A stretch of 14,203 nucleotides of DNA. It comes from Firmicutes bacterium UBA2595. Lineage in GTDB: Bacteria > Bacillota > Thermincolia > Thermincolales > UBA2595. The translations under genes and the position numbers were made by a program. The DNA lies in contig DDKP01000092.1 in the NCBI GenBank assembly GCA_002339745.1, forward strand, positions 2,340-16,542. The letters are read 5' to 3'. Positions 6,506 to 13,675 of the stretch are shown here, in pieces. The notes beneath the pieces were generated by a model, which was not told the DNA's origin, made no database searches, and saw only the letters and a program-made list of their open reading frames with translations. Within the stretch, counting starts at the first letter, position 1. Every line of letters begins with the position of its first letter.

Positions 6506-7309
6506 CTATGGTTCCAGTATAAACCTTTTTATTACCTCAATAACTCCTTTATACGCCGGGTGATCACATACATAATCCGCTTCCTCCTTCAGGCTGTCAG
6601 GGGCGTTGGCCACCGCGATTCCCATTCCTGCAACCTTAAACATTTCCAGGTCGTTCCACCCGTCCCCCACGGCGATAACATCACCGGGATCGATTCCCAT
6701 TCTCCGGCACAGGTTTGACAGAGCCGAGCCTTTCGACGCTTCGGGATGGTTAATATCTATGAAAAACGGCTTGGAATTGGCCAGGTAAACCTTATCCCCG
6801 AAATGACGGCGTAATTTACCGGTCAGCACGGATATCTCCTCTTCCTTGCCGCGTATGACTATCATGGTGGGGTCACCGGTGATGACCGTTTCCAGGGGAA
6901 TTCTCCTCGTAAATGTTATCCTCAGGGCTTCCGAGTATTTCCTGGACGCCTCTTCCGGGGCATCGGTATAAAAGTTGTCCCTCACACATACAAATCTCTG
7001 GACCGGGTAGTCATTGGTGAATCTTAATACCTGTATGGCCAGGTCCATCGGGAGAGGAAGCTGGCAGATGGTTTCGTCCGTCAACGGATCTTTGACCACA
7101 GCCCCGTTGGAGGCGATTACCGGTAAGCAGACATTCAAATCCCTTATAAACGGCAAAGCCGCAGGATATAACCGCCCTGTGGCCACCACCAGTTCCACAC
7201 CGTTTGACCGGCTTTGATTAATATGTGAAAGTAAATCGGGCATCACCCTGTACGTATCGTCAAGCAATGTGCCGTCCAGATCGGCGGCAATTAATCGGTA
7301 TTTCCCCAT
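6506..7309 (-). CDS. Cof-type HAD-IIB family phosphatase
   Basis: A haloacid-dehalogenase phosphatase of the Cof/YbjI type. All four motifs are present (numbered from a TTG one codon upstream): DLDGTLLDD with the nucleophile D11 and acid D13; T45 in VVATGR; K194 in EASKGSAL; and GDGWND with D217 and D221. A C2-type cap lies between motifs II and III. Such enzymes hydrolyse sugar, nucleotide or cofactor phosphates, and substrates cannot be read from sequence. I prefer the ATG at 7309 over the adjacent TTG at 7312, since GGAG lies nine bases before the ATG. The gene begins 34 bases after cbiC and is probably the last gene of the cobalamin operon, so a role in removing phosphate from a cobalamin intermediate is possible but unproven. 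Confidence 0.88.
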   Translation of the reverse strand: MGKYRLIAADLDGTLLDDTYRVMPDLLSHINQSRSNGVELVVATGRLYPAALPFIRDLNVCLPVIASNGAVVKDPLTDETICQLPLPMDLAIQVLRFTNDYPVQRFVCVRDNFYTDAPEEASRKYSEALRITFTRRIPLETVITGDPTMIVIRGKEEEISVLTGKLRRHFGDKVYLANSKPFFIDINHPEASKGSALSNLCRRMGIDPGDVIAVGDGWNDLEMFKVAGMGIAVANAPDSLKEEADYVCDHPAYKGVIEVIKRFILEP

Positions 7310-7343
7310 CAATTGATTCTCCAGTCACAGTAAATATTGGCAG

Positions 7344-7964
7344 CTAGGCTATTTTCAACAGGGCGTTTAAGACTGCCACGGCAATGGTGCTCCCACCCCT
7401 GGTCCCGGTTATGGTCACATAGGGTACAGGCGTTTCCATCAATACTTCTTTAGACTCCTTGGCTCCTACAAAACCCACCGGGGTTCCTATTACCAGCGCC
7501 GGTCGTATTTCGCCCTTCTGTACCATGGCGCACAGTTCAAACAGGGCCGTGGGTGCATTTCCTATCGCAATAATTCCGCCTTCCAGCCGGGGGGCTGCTT
7601 TGGCCACGGCTATCATCGCCCTGGTCTTGCCGGTAATGCGGGCTTCCTCCACAACGCCTGGGTCGTTAATCATACATACGGTCCTGATCCCAAACTGCTC
7701 CAGCTTTATAGCGCTAATCCCGGACCGCAGCATTTGAACATCCGCAAAAATGGGCTTCCCTTCCCGGATTGCCCGGACACCGGCCTTCACAGCATCAGGA
7801 TGAATCTTGATCAGAGTAGCAATACTCAGGTCTCCGGTTGTATGTATAATTCTCCTGATGATCTGCCTTTCCCCTTCAGGAAGCGTTCTCAGTGCCGGAA
7901 GAGACTCTTCAATTATGTCCATACTCGTGTTTTCAATGGTCTTGGGCTCTTGAATAAACTGCAT
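7344..7964 (-). CDS. cbiC: Cobalt-precorrin-8 methylmutase CbiC
   Basis: CbiC moves the methyl group from C11 to C12 of cobalt-precorrin-8, giving cobyrinate, the last ring step of the anaerobic cobalamin route. The 206-residue product has the family motifs in order: the catalytic histidine H41 in RRIIHTTGD, FADVQMLRSGI, IGNAPTALFEL, IGTPVGFVGAKESK and the terminal GTRGGSTIAVA. The length is normal. The ATG immediately follows the cbiX stop codon. Its ribosome binding site, AGGAGGT, lies within the last codons of cbiX, so the two genes are coupled. The enzyme is cytoplasmic. Confidence 0.97.
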   Translation of the reverse strand: MQFIQEPKTIENTSMDIIEESLPALRTLPEGERQIIRRIIHTTGDLSIATLIKIHPDAVKAGVRAIREGKPIFADVQMLRSGISAIKLEQFGIRTVCMINDPGVVEEARITGKTRAMIAVAKAAPRLEGGIIAIGNAPTALFELCAMVQKGEIRPALVIGTPVGFVGAKESKEVLMETPVPYVTITGTRGGSTIAVAVLNALLKIA

Positions 7965-8330
7965 TTAAGAGACCTCCTCAATTCTGTCCAGGACAATATC
8001 CACCAGCCTGTTGTCAGCGCCCAGGTGGTTGGCCAGGACTATATCCACTTCAGGGTTCTTTGTCTTTTCCGCTTTAATTGCCTCGGGAATATCTTTCTGC
8101 ATGTGGATTCCGTTGTACAGGAAAAAAGGTACAATAACTACTCTGGTGGCGCCGGCCCTGATGACACTGTCCAGGGCCTCGGGCAGGTCAGGTTTGTTAA
8201 ACTGCAGTGAAGCAACCTCGACAATCTCAAAGCGCGACTTGGATTTGACCATTTCCCCGTACTTCTTTAAGGTTTCAAAGGCCTGGGGCGCTTTACTCCC
8301 ATGGCCCAATACTATTACCGCCTTTTTCAT
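7965..8330 (-). CDS. cbiX: Sirohydrochlorin cobaltochelatase, small one-domain form CbiX(S)
   Basis: CbiX inserts Co2+ into sirohydrochlorin without ATP, committing the macrocycle to cobalamin. At 121 residues this is the short homodimeric form, about half the size of the two-domain CbiX of bacilli and related to the archaeal type. Both metal-handling histidines are present: H10 in LGHGSK and H76 in NGIHMQKD. There is no His-rich tail and no C-terminal iron-sulfur motif. GGGGGAG stands nine bases before the ATG. Placed between cbiJ and cbiC, it makes the pathway the early-cobalt-insertion kind, together with cbiD and cbiG. A sirohaem ferrochelatase (SirB) reading is possible from sequence alone, but the operon makes cobalt much more likely. 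Confidence 0.93.
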   Translation of the reverse strand: MKKAVIVLGHGSKAPQAFETLKKYGEMVKSKSRFEIVEVASLQFNKPDLPEALDSVIRAGATRVVIVPFFLYNGIHMQKDIPEAIKAEKTKNPEVDIVLANHLGADNRLVDIVLDRIEEVS

Positions 8331-8367
8331 CTTTATTTACTCCCCCTGCTAGAATAACTTTTTTTTC

Positions 8368-8391
8368 TTTAATCTACTTTAATCTTTAATC
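8368..8391. repeat. Three short TTTAATC direct repeats at the cbiJ stop
   Basis: TTTAATC occurs at 8368-8374, 8378-8384 and 8385-8391 (GATTAAA on the coding strand). The repeats cover the last codons and the stop of cbiJ and continue into the 48-base gap before cbiX. The stop codon lies inside the middle unit. This looks like slippage-prone AT-rich spacer; I see no hairpin with it. Confidence 0.5.
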
Positions 8392-9149
8392 TTACTTGCC
8401 TGACTGATAACTTCGTCAATTCTTTCAAGCGCCGGAATCCCCCGGCATTCCGGCCGTTCAATCATCACCACCGGGATGGCCAGTTCCATCGCTGCCTCCA
8501 GCTTCGTGTCGGTCCCCCCGGTAAGGCCGCTGTCCTTGGTAACCAGGACATCCGCTCCGTACTCACGGAACATGGCCATATTCATCTCACAGCTAAAAGG
8601 TCCCTGGACAGCAATGATTTCTTTCGGCGCCAGGCCTGCTGCCAGGCACTGTTCCAATACTTCCGGGTCAGGGAGCACCCTGGCCACAATCCTTTTGGAA
8701 CACTCCCGCGCCGCGCGGATAAAAGGTAGGACATTCTTGCTGCCTATAGTCAGAAAAACTGTATCTCCCAGCCCTACCGCCAGTTCTGCCGCTTTCTCGT
8801 AATCGCCTGCCCTGTATATCAAATTATTGGCTGTCCCGGTCAATACCGGGGGCCTTTCATATCTTATGTAGGGTATCCCCATATCATTTGCGGCCTTCCA
8901 AGCCGTTTCAGTAATTGCCCTGGCATATGGATGAGTGGCGTCCACAATCATCCTGACCCTCCGTTCATGGATAACCCGTTCCAGTTCCCCCGCGTCCAGC
9001 CGCTTAACCAGCACCTCCACCGGGGAAACAGGGGGTATCATCTCAGCGCCATAGCCCGAAACCACCGTTATCAAAACATTATGGCCCTCGTTGGCCAGCG
9101 CCCCGGCAATCTCCCGTCCTTCCAGGGTGCCTCCCAAAACCAGTATCAT
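8379..9149 (-). CDS. cbiJ: Cobalt-precorrin-6A reductase CbiJ
   Basis: CbiJ uses a reduced nicotinamide cofactor to reduce the macrocycle of cobalt-precorrin-6A. The 256-residue protein shows the family pattern: ILVLGGTLEGRE at residues 2-13 (nucleotide-binding loop), MIVDATHPYARAIT, IPYIRYERP, and near the C-terminus VLVTKDSGLTGGTDTKLEAA. Its length is typical. The ATG overlaps the cbiH stop as ATGA, and AAGGGGA lies before it inside cbiH. The end of the gene (SKIKD) is formed by short GATTAAA repeats and may be a recent, unconstrained tail. Confidence 0.96.
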   Translation of the reverse strand: MILVLGGTLEGREIAGALANEGHNVLITVVSGYGAEMIPPVSPVEVLVKRLDAGELERVIHERRVRMIVDATHPYARAITETAWKAANDMGIPYIRYERPPVLTGTANNLIYRAGDYEKAAELAVGLGDTVFLTIGSKNVLPFIRAARECSKRIVARVLPDPEVLEQCLAAGLAPKEIIAVQGPFSCEMNMAMFREYGADVLVTKDSGLTGGTDTKLEAAMELAIPVVMIERPECRGIPALERIDEVISQASKIKD

Positions 9150-9865
9150 ATGCCATATCCCCTTGGTGTTATCATAAACCTATCAGTCAGGTAGGTCTGC
9201 CGGTTACCGATTAGAACAACTGTAAACATGTCTATCGTGTGCTCCAAAAAGTGTTCCAGGTCGGTGTTAATGACTTCTTCATCCCCGCGCTTAGCATTTC
9301 GTACAATGCCGACAGGAGTGGAAGACGGCTTATGCCTGAGGAAGATTTCCCTGGCTTTTTTTATCTGCTCCGTCCTTTTTTTGCTCACCGGGTTGTAGAG
9401 CACGGTTACGAAATCGGCCTGTGCCGCGGCGTCCAGCCGATTTTCGATGACTTCCCACGGTGTCAGCAGATCACTGAGACTGACGACGGCAAAATCGTGC
9501 ATCAGCGGAGCGCCCAATGAGGACGCGGCCGCATTGGCCGAGGTTATGCCGGGGATAATTCCCACTTCCAGACGGCCGTTCAACCCCTGTTTTTCCAGCA
9601 GTTCCAGGGTGATTCCGGCCATTCCGTAAATCCCCGGGTCGCCGCTGCTGACCACCGCCACATAACGGCCTCCGGCCGCCTTTTCTATAGCCAGAAGGGC
9701 GCGTTCAACCTCTCTCTTCATCCCGGAAGATATGATTTCTTTGCCCGCCGTCAGCTCCCCAAGAAGTTCTATGTACTTGCTGTATCCTACAATCACCTCC
9801 GCCTCGCCGAGAACCCGGTAAGCCCGCAGGCTCATCTGGTCTGGGTCGCCGGGGCCTATCCCCAC
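9146..9865 (-). CDS. cbiH: Cobalt-precorrin-3 C17-methyltransferase CbiH
   Basis: CbiH methylates C17 with S-adenosylmethionine and drives ring contraction of cobalt-precorrin-3. Motifs of the uroporphyrin-III/tetrapyrrole methylase fold are clear: GIGPGDP at the N-terminus, VVSSGDPGIYGMAG, IIPGITSANAAASSLGAPLMHDF, SLSDLLTPWEVIE, VLYNPVSKKR and the terminal MITPRGYGI. The start is uncertain. The frame remains open to an ATG at 9973, which would overlap cbiG by 109 bases and add an unconserved lead. The GTG at 9863-9865 touches the cbiG stop and has GAGGGA eleven bases before it, but it cuts off most of the usual first strand (KLAVV). A CTG at 9874 lies between them. I give the GTG; the length from there (239 residues) matches the family's usual 240 or so. 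Confidence 0.93.
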   Translation of the reverse strand: MGIGPGDPDQMSLRAYRVLGEAEVIVGYSKYIELLGELTAGKEIISSGMKREVERALLAIEKAAGGRYVAVVSSGDPGIYGMAGITLELLEKQGLNGRLEVGIIPGITSANAAASSLGAPLMHDFAVVSLSDLLTPWEVIENRLDAAAQADFVTVLYNPVSKKRTEQIKKAREIFLRHKPSSTPVGIVRNAKRGDEEVINTDLEHFLEHTIDMFTVVLIGNRQTYLTDRFMITPRGYGI

Positions 9866-10947
9866 TACTGCCAGCTTCCCTCGGCTACCGCCGCAGTTAC
9901 TCTCCCGTATTTCGTCTTGGGCATGATCAGTTGCGACTTCTCCCCTGCACCCAGTATCGCTGCCGGTTCGCATACTCCACCAACTCCTATCTTATGGTCA
10001 ACTGTTTCGGAAAAGCTCAGTTCGTTTCCGCGATGCCTCATAACTTTCGTGATTTCCCGCCTTTCAAAGAACTCGACGGTCAGGCCCAGTTCACTGGCGG
10101 CCGTCATCAGGCCCTCTTCATTAGATTTGATGTCTACGCTGCTTAAACAACGGACAGAACTGATGGCCCGGCCCGTTTCCTCCAGGGCCGCCAGTACTGC
10201 CTCCATGACTTCCTCCGCCTTAACCCCCCTGCGGCAGCCAATGCCCACGCTGAGATTCTGTGGTCTCAAGAACAGGGTTCCTTCCGGGAAACTCTTGGCA
10301 GCCCTGTTGGTGACCAGAACTACCCGCCCTTCTTCTTTCCTGCCCGGAGAGTACCGGGCAAAATCCTTAAGTTCGATATTCCCGACGGGTTCAATGTCCA
10401 GCGGGGCTTCGCTGTATATGGTCACTTTACTGCCGTTGACGATGGCGGCGTTGATTTTTTTGACCAGTTCAAAGGGTTCCACAATCCAGCCGTGCTCCCG
10501 GGCCAGCACTTCGACGGCCGGCAGCCCGTGGACATCGGTGGCGGTTGTAATGACAGGGTTTGCCTGAAGGCAGCCGGCTATCAGGACAGCCAGCTCATTG
10601 GCCCCTCCCCAGTGGCCGGACAGGGCGCTGATGACGTTCTTCCCCATTTCATCCATCACCACCACAGCCGGATCGGTCGTCTTATCCTTTATGTAAGGGG
10701 CCAGGAGGCGGATAACGATTCCCAGGGCCATAACACACACAATTCCCTGGTACTCCGCAAAGAGTTCCCCAAACAGTTCCCTCAAGGGTTTCCGGTACGG
10801 ATATCGTTTTCCTTCCAGCCGCAGAAGAGAAAACTTGCCGGGGACATAGAGGACAGGTTCATATCCCCCCTTATTTGACAGCAGTTCAGCAGTTCTCTCG
10901 GCCAGCTTCACTCCCTGTCTCGTCACAGCCACTACAGCAACCCTCAA
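9865..10947 (-). CDS. cbiG: Cobalt-precorrin-5A hydrolase CbiG
   Basis: CbiG opens the delta-lactone of cobalt-precorrin-5A and releases the two-carbon fragment as acetaldehyde. It occurs only in the anaerobic pathway. The 360-residue protein has the N-terminal domain (MALGIVIRLLAPYI at about 73-86, DPAVVVMDEMGKNVISALSG at about 92-111, then HWGGANELA), a variable middle, and the C-terminal domain with LSVGIGCRRG at 232-241 and the IGVGGVCEPAA region at 320-330. The start is a TTG overlapping the cbiF stop as TTGA. It is supported by GGGAGGG six bases before it and by the MRVAVVAVTRQG opening. All domains are intact and the length is normal. Confidence 0.96.
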   Translation of the reverse strand: MRVAVVAVTRQGVKLAERTAELLSNKGGYEPVLYVPGKFSLLRLEGKRYPYRKPLRELFGELFAEYQGIVCVMALGIVIRLLAPYIKDKTTDPAVVVMDEMGKNVISALSGHWGGANELAVLIAGCLQANPVITTATDVHGLPAVEVLAREHGWIVEPFELVKKINAAIVNGSKVTIYSEAPLDIEPVGNIELKDFARYSPGRKEEGRVVLVTNRAAKSFPEGTLFLRPQNLSVGIGCRRGVKAEEVMEAVLAALEETGRAISSVRCLSSVDIKSNEEGLMTAASELGLTVEFFERREITKVMRHRGNELSFSETVDHKIGVGGVCEPAAILGAGEKSQLIMPKTKYGRVTAAVAEGSWQ

Positions 10948-11714
10948 CTTGTACCCTCCCGGTAACCGTGGGAGAACCCAGGGTCATATAATTTTGATTT
11001 CTGGTACTTTCCGCGGAAGACATCGCCTACTATGATTAGCGCCGTTTTGGAAATCCCGGCCTCCTTTACCTTTTCGGCAATGTCCTTGAGTGTACCGCGT
11101 ACTATCTTCTGGTCGGGCCATGACGCTTTCTGGACCACAGCAACCGGGGTGTCCGGGGCGTATCCTTCTCCCAGCTGGTCAACGACACCTGAAATAGCAT
11201 GGACGCTGAGGAAAATACACATAGTAGACCCGTGCCTGGCCAGCTCCGACAGTTTCTCCTTCTCGGGAACTGAAGTTCTTCCCTCCATCCTGGTCAGAAT
11301 CACCGTCTGGGTGACATCTGGCAGGGTATATTCCTGCTCCAGGGCTGCGGCGGCCGCCAGGAACGAACTAACCCCCGGAATTACTTCATAAGTTATCCCT
11401 CTTTCATCCAGGGCGTCCATCTGCTCCTGGATGGCTCCATATATGGAGGGGTCCCCCGTATGGACACGGGCGATGGTCTTCCCTTCCCTTACCCCTCTCT
11501 CCATTACTTCCAATACCTCGTCAAGATTCATGGAGGCGCTGTTGTAAATCTCGGTATTTTCCCCGGCATACCTGAGAATCTCCGGGTTCACCAGGGAGCC
11601 GGCATAAATCACTATTCCAGCCTGCTGGATGGCCCTGATGCCCTTGAGGGTGATTAACTCCGGGTCTCCTGGCCCTGCTCCCACGAAGTACACTTGTTTC
11701 ACAGGCTCTTCCAC
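10944..11714 (-). CDS. cbiF: Cobalt-precorrin-4 C11-methyltransferase CbiF
   Basis: CbiF adds the C11 methyl group from S-adenosylmethionine. The 256-residue protein has the tetrapyrrole methylase motifs FVGAGPGDPELITLKG, IYAGSLVNPEIL (a CbiF/CobM hallmark), ARVHTGDPSIYGAIQEQ, EVIPGVSSFLAAAAALEQEY and TRMEGRTSVPEKE. Length is typical. The GTG at 11714 overlaps the end of cbiL by 16 bases and is preceded by AGGA at good spacing. A second GTG four codons later also has purine-rich sequence before it and is an alternative start. The product is cytoplasmic and works as a dimer in known family members. Confidence 0.97.
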   Translation of the reverse strand: MEEPVKQVYFVGAGPGDPELITLKGIRAIQQAGIVIYAGSLVNPEILRYAGENTEIYNSASMNLDEVLEVMERGVREGKTIARVHTGDPSIYGAIQEQMDALDERGITYEVIPGVSSFLAAAAALEQEYTLPDVTQTVILTRMEGRTSVPEKEKLSELARHGSTMCIFLSVHAISGVVDQLGEGYAPDTPVAVVQKASWPDQKIVRGTLKDIAEKVKEAGISKTALIIVGDVFRGKYQKSKLYDPGFSHGYREGTS

Positions 11715-12418
11715 CCCGCTTTCCTGATGATCATAACCGACATGTAGTCTTTGTCCTTACCGATGAGCCCCTCTATGTCGCTGGTGTAATACTGGTCATC
11801 ATACCCGCAGCGGCTTATATAAACCGCTTTATCCAGAAGGTCCATATCTTTAAGCAGCATCACCACTTCGTCGTATTTACGGTTCACCTTCATCAGGACC
11901 ACGTTGTCGTAATTCTCCAGGGCTTCCCTGATGGCAGAAATACCATACGCGGCAGGAATGACCGCCAGTTTTTCGTCCCCCTCGGTAAGGGGTTCGTTGA
12001 TAAATGACGAGCATGCGGCAAATGCCGTCACACCGGGAACAGTCTCGATTTCTAAGTCACTATGGTTCTTCTTGACCCGTTCCAGGATATAGGAATAAGT
12101 GCTGTAAAACATCGGGTCGCCGATAGTTATGAATGCCAGTATCTTGCCTTCCCGGGCTTTATCCGCCATTTTATCGGCAGCAACATCCCAGTGGCGTTCC
12201 AGCACCTCTTTATCATGGGTCATTGGAAAGAGCAGTTCCATTACTTCGAACTCCCGGTTTAGCGCCCCAGCCACTATTGACAGCGCCAGGCTATCCTTTT
12301 CGGCCTTGGATTTGGGGATACAGAGCACGTCAACATGTTTTAAAATCCGGTATGCTTTGATGGTTAAAAGTTCCGGATCCCCGGGGCCTACTCCTATGCC
12401 GTAAATCTTGCCTTTCAT
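11699..12418 (-). CDS. cbiL: Cobalt-factor II C20-methyltransferase CbiL
   Basis: CbiL methylates C20 of cobalt-factor II using S-adenosylmethionine, the first methylation after cobalt insertion. The 239-residue sequence shows KIYGIGVGPGDPELLTIKAY, then VLCIPKSKAEKDSLAL, which separates CbiL/CobI from the other methylases. FPMTHDKEVLERHW, ITIGDPMFYSTYSYILERV and VPGVTAFAACSSFINEPL follow. Length is typical. GGAGGT lies five bases before the ATG, in the 14-base gap after cbiT. Confidence 0.97.
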   Translation of the reverse strand: MKGKIYGIGVGPGDPELLTIKAYRILKHVDVLCIPKSKAEKDSLALSIVAGALNREFEVMELLFPMTHDKEVLERHWDVAADKMADKAREGKILAFITIGDPMFYSTYSYILERVKKNHSDLEIETVPGVTAFAACSSFINEPLTEGDEKLAVIPAAYGISAIREALENYDNVVLMKVNRKYDEVVMLLKDMDLLDKAVYISRCGYDDQYYTSDIEGLIGKDKDYMSVMIIRKAGWKSL

Positions 12419-12432
12419 GTAATACCTCCAAA

Positions 12433-13029
12433 TTACTGCTTCTGTCCGCTGATTACATAAACAGGGTTATGGCTCCTGAACATGTGCACCCGGCCCATGT
12501 CCACCGCCTTGGCCACACTCACCTGGGCAATATCAATGTCACTGAAGTTCAGCAGCTTAAACATTTCCACGGCAACGGCCAGTGTCTCCAGGACCACCGC
12601 GTTAACAACAACCCGGCCCCCCCGGGGCAGCCTGGAATACACGTATTCCAGGATCTCCTTAAATCTCCCGCCGCTTCCGCCTATGAACACCCTGTCAGGC
12701 GCCGGCAGCCACATCAGCGCTTCGGGCGCGGTACCGGGACACACCCTGACATTGGCGGTTTCAAATAATTCAATGTTTTTTTGAATCAATTCCAGCGCCC
12801 GGTCATCTTTTTCAACCGCAAAGACCTCCCCGTCCGGCGCCTTGAGGGCAGCTTCCACGGAGATGGAACCTGTCCCGGCTCCGATATCCCATATTAAATG
12901 GCTGTCCAGAAGCCTGGCCTTGGCCAGAGTCACAGCCCGGACTTCCGCTTTGGTCATCGGAACCTGGCCCCGGACAAACATCTCATCAGGTATTCCAGCG
13001 GTTTTATAAATCCATTTTTTAGTTCCCAT
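12433..13029 (-). CDS. cbiT: Cobalt-precorrin-6B C15-methyltransferase (decarboxylating) CbiT
   Basis: CbiT methylates C15 and decarboxylates the acetate side chain at C12. The 198-residue protein is a class I SAM methyltransferase, unlike its CbiE/F/H/L neighbours: GIPDEMFVRGQVPMTKAEVR near the N-terminus, the SAM-binding loop IWDIGAGTGSISVEAA (about residues 46-61), the acidic end of the next strand in VFAVEKDD, and FIGGSGGRFKEILE. It stands alone rather than fused to CbiE as in CobL. GGTGA precedes the ATG, 13 bases after the cbiE stop. Confidence 0.97.
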   Translation of the reverse strand: MGTKKWIYKTAGIPDEMFVRGQVPMTKAEVRAVTLAKARLLDSHLIWDIGAGTGSISVEAALKAPDGEVFAVEKDDRALELIQKNIELFETANVRVCPGTAPEALMWLPAPDRVFIGGSGGRFKEILEYVYSRLPRGGRVVVNAVVLETLAVAVEMFKLLNFSDIDIAQVSVAKAVDMGRVHMFRSHNPVYVISGQKQ

Positions 13030-13042
13030 TTTATCTTCACCG

Positions 13043-13675
13043 TCACTTGCCGCTGCCAGTTATCACAAGCACACATCCGGAGTTACCTGCGTTATCCGGG
13101 ACAGTCTCTATTTCGTATTCATCTATCCTCTCGTCTTCGTAAGAGAGGTTTTCACACACGTAAACTTTCATGTTGGAGATTCCCTTTGCCACCAGTTCCC
13201 TGGCGATCAGCCCGGGAGTTTTATTGGGGTCGGTAAGGACGACCACCTTGGAATTTGCCCTTACCAGGTCTGCCAGTCCTTCCATGTCCCGGCCGTGTAC
13301 ACTGTAAAAAGCCGCGTCATGCCAGGACATACAGAGTTTGGCGCACGCCAGCTGGATTGAACTCAGTCCTGGGACCACTTTCAGTTCTTCTTCCGGGAAA
13401 TGCTTTTTCAGGTACCCGAGGATCCCGTAGAACCCGGGGTCCCCTGAAGCCAGGACGGCCACAACACTGTCCTGCCGGCGTTCCTCTATAAATTCAATCA
13501 TCTCCCTGAGGTTGTTATGGAGAGGAAAGCACTCCTTGCCCAGGCCTGCATAATGCGCCAGCAGCCGCTCGCCTCCCACCAGCACATCGGAACTCCTGAT
13601 TAAATCCACAGCTAACGGCGCTGTATAGTCCGGATTGCCAGGGCCTACTCCGATTACCCGGATTGGATTGGCCAA
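13043..13675 (-). CDS. cbiE: Cobalt-precorrin-7 C5-methyltransferase CbiE
   Basis: CbiE methylates C5 of the corrin precursor using S-adenosylmethionine and normally works beside CbiT, encoded next. The 210-residue protein has IRVIGVGPGNPDYTAPLA, DVLVGGERLLAHY, VAVLASGDPGFYGILGYL and VVPGLSSIQLACAKL. It has the length of the separate CbiE, not the CobL fusion. The start is TTG at 13675, backed by GGGAGGG seven bases upstream. It overlaps the end of cbiD by 22 bases. The ATG two bases upstream of the TTG is in the cbiD frame and would not give CbiE. Confidence 0.96.
   Translation of the reverse strand: MANPIRVIGVGPGNPDYTAPLAVDLIRSSDVLVGGERLLAHYAGLGKECFPLHNNLREMIEFIEERRQDSVVAVLASGDPGFYGILGYLKKHFPEEELKVVPGLSSIQLACAKLCMSWHDAAFYSVHGRDMEGLADLVRANSKVVVLTDPNKTPGLIARELVAKGISNMKVYVCENLSYEDERIDEYEIETVPDNAGNSGCVLVITGSGK

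Noticed and set aside
6485..6510. Possible terminator after the HAD gene (T7 run following GCCGG)
   Set aside because: Only four-base AACC/GGTT arms with a long loop can be drawn before the T run. A terminator is expected here, but the sequence does not support a stable stem.
9917..10567. Plus-strand open frame of 216 codons over cbiG
   Set aside because: It is antisense to a complete CbiG, with Ser/Thr/Pro-rich composition typical of shadow frames.
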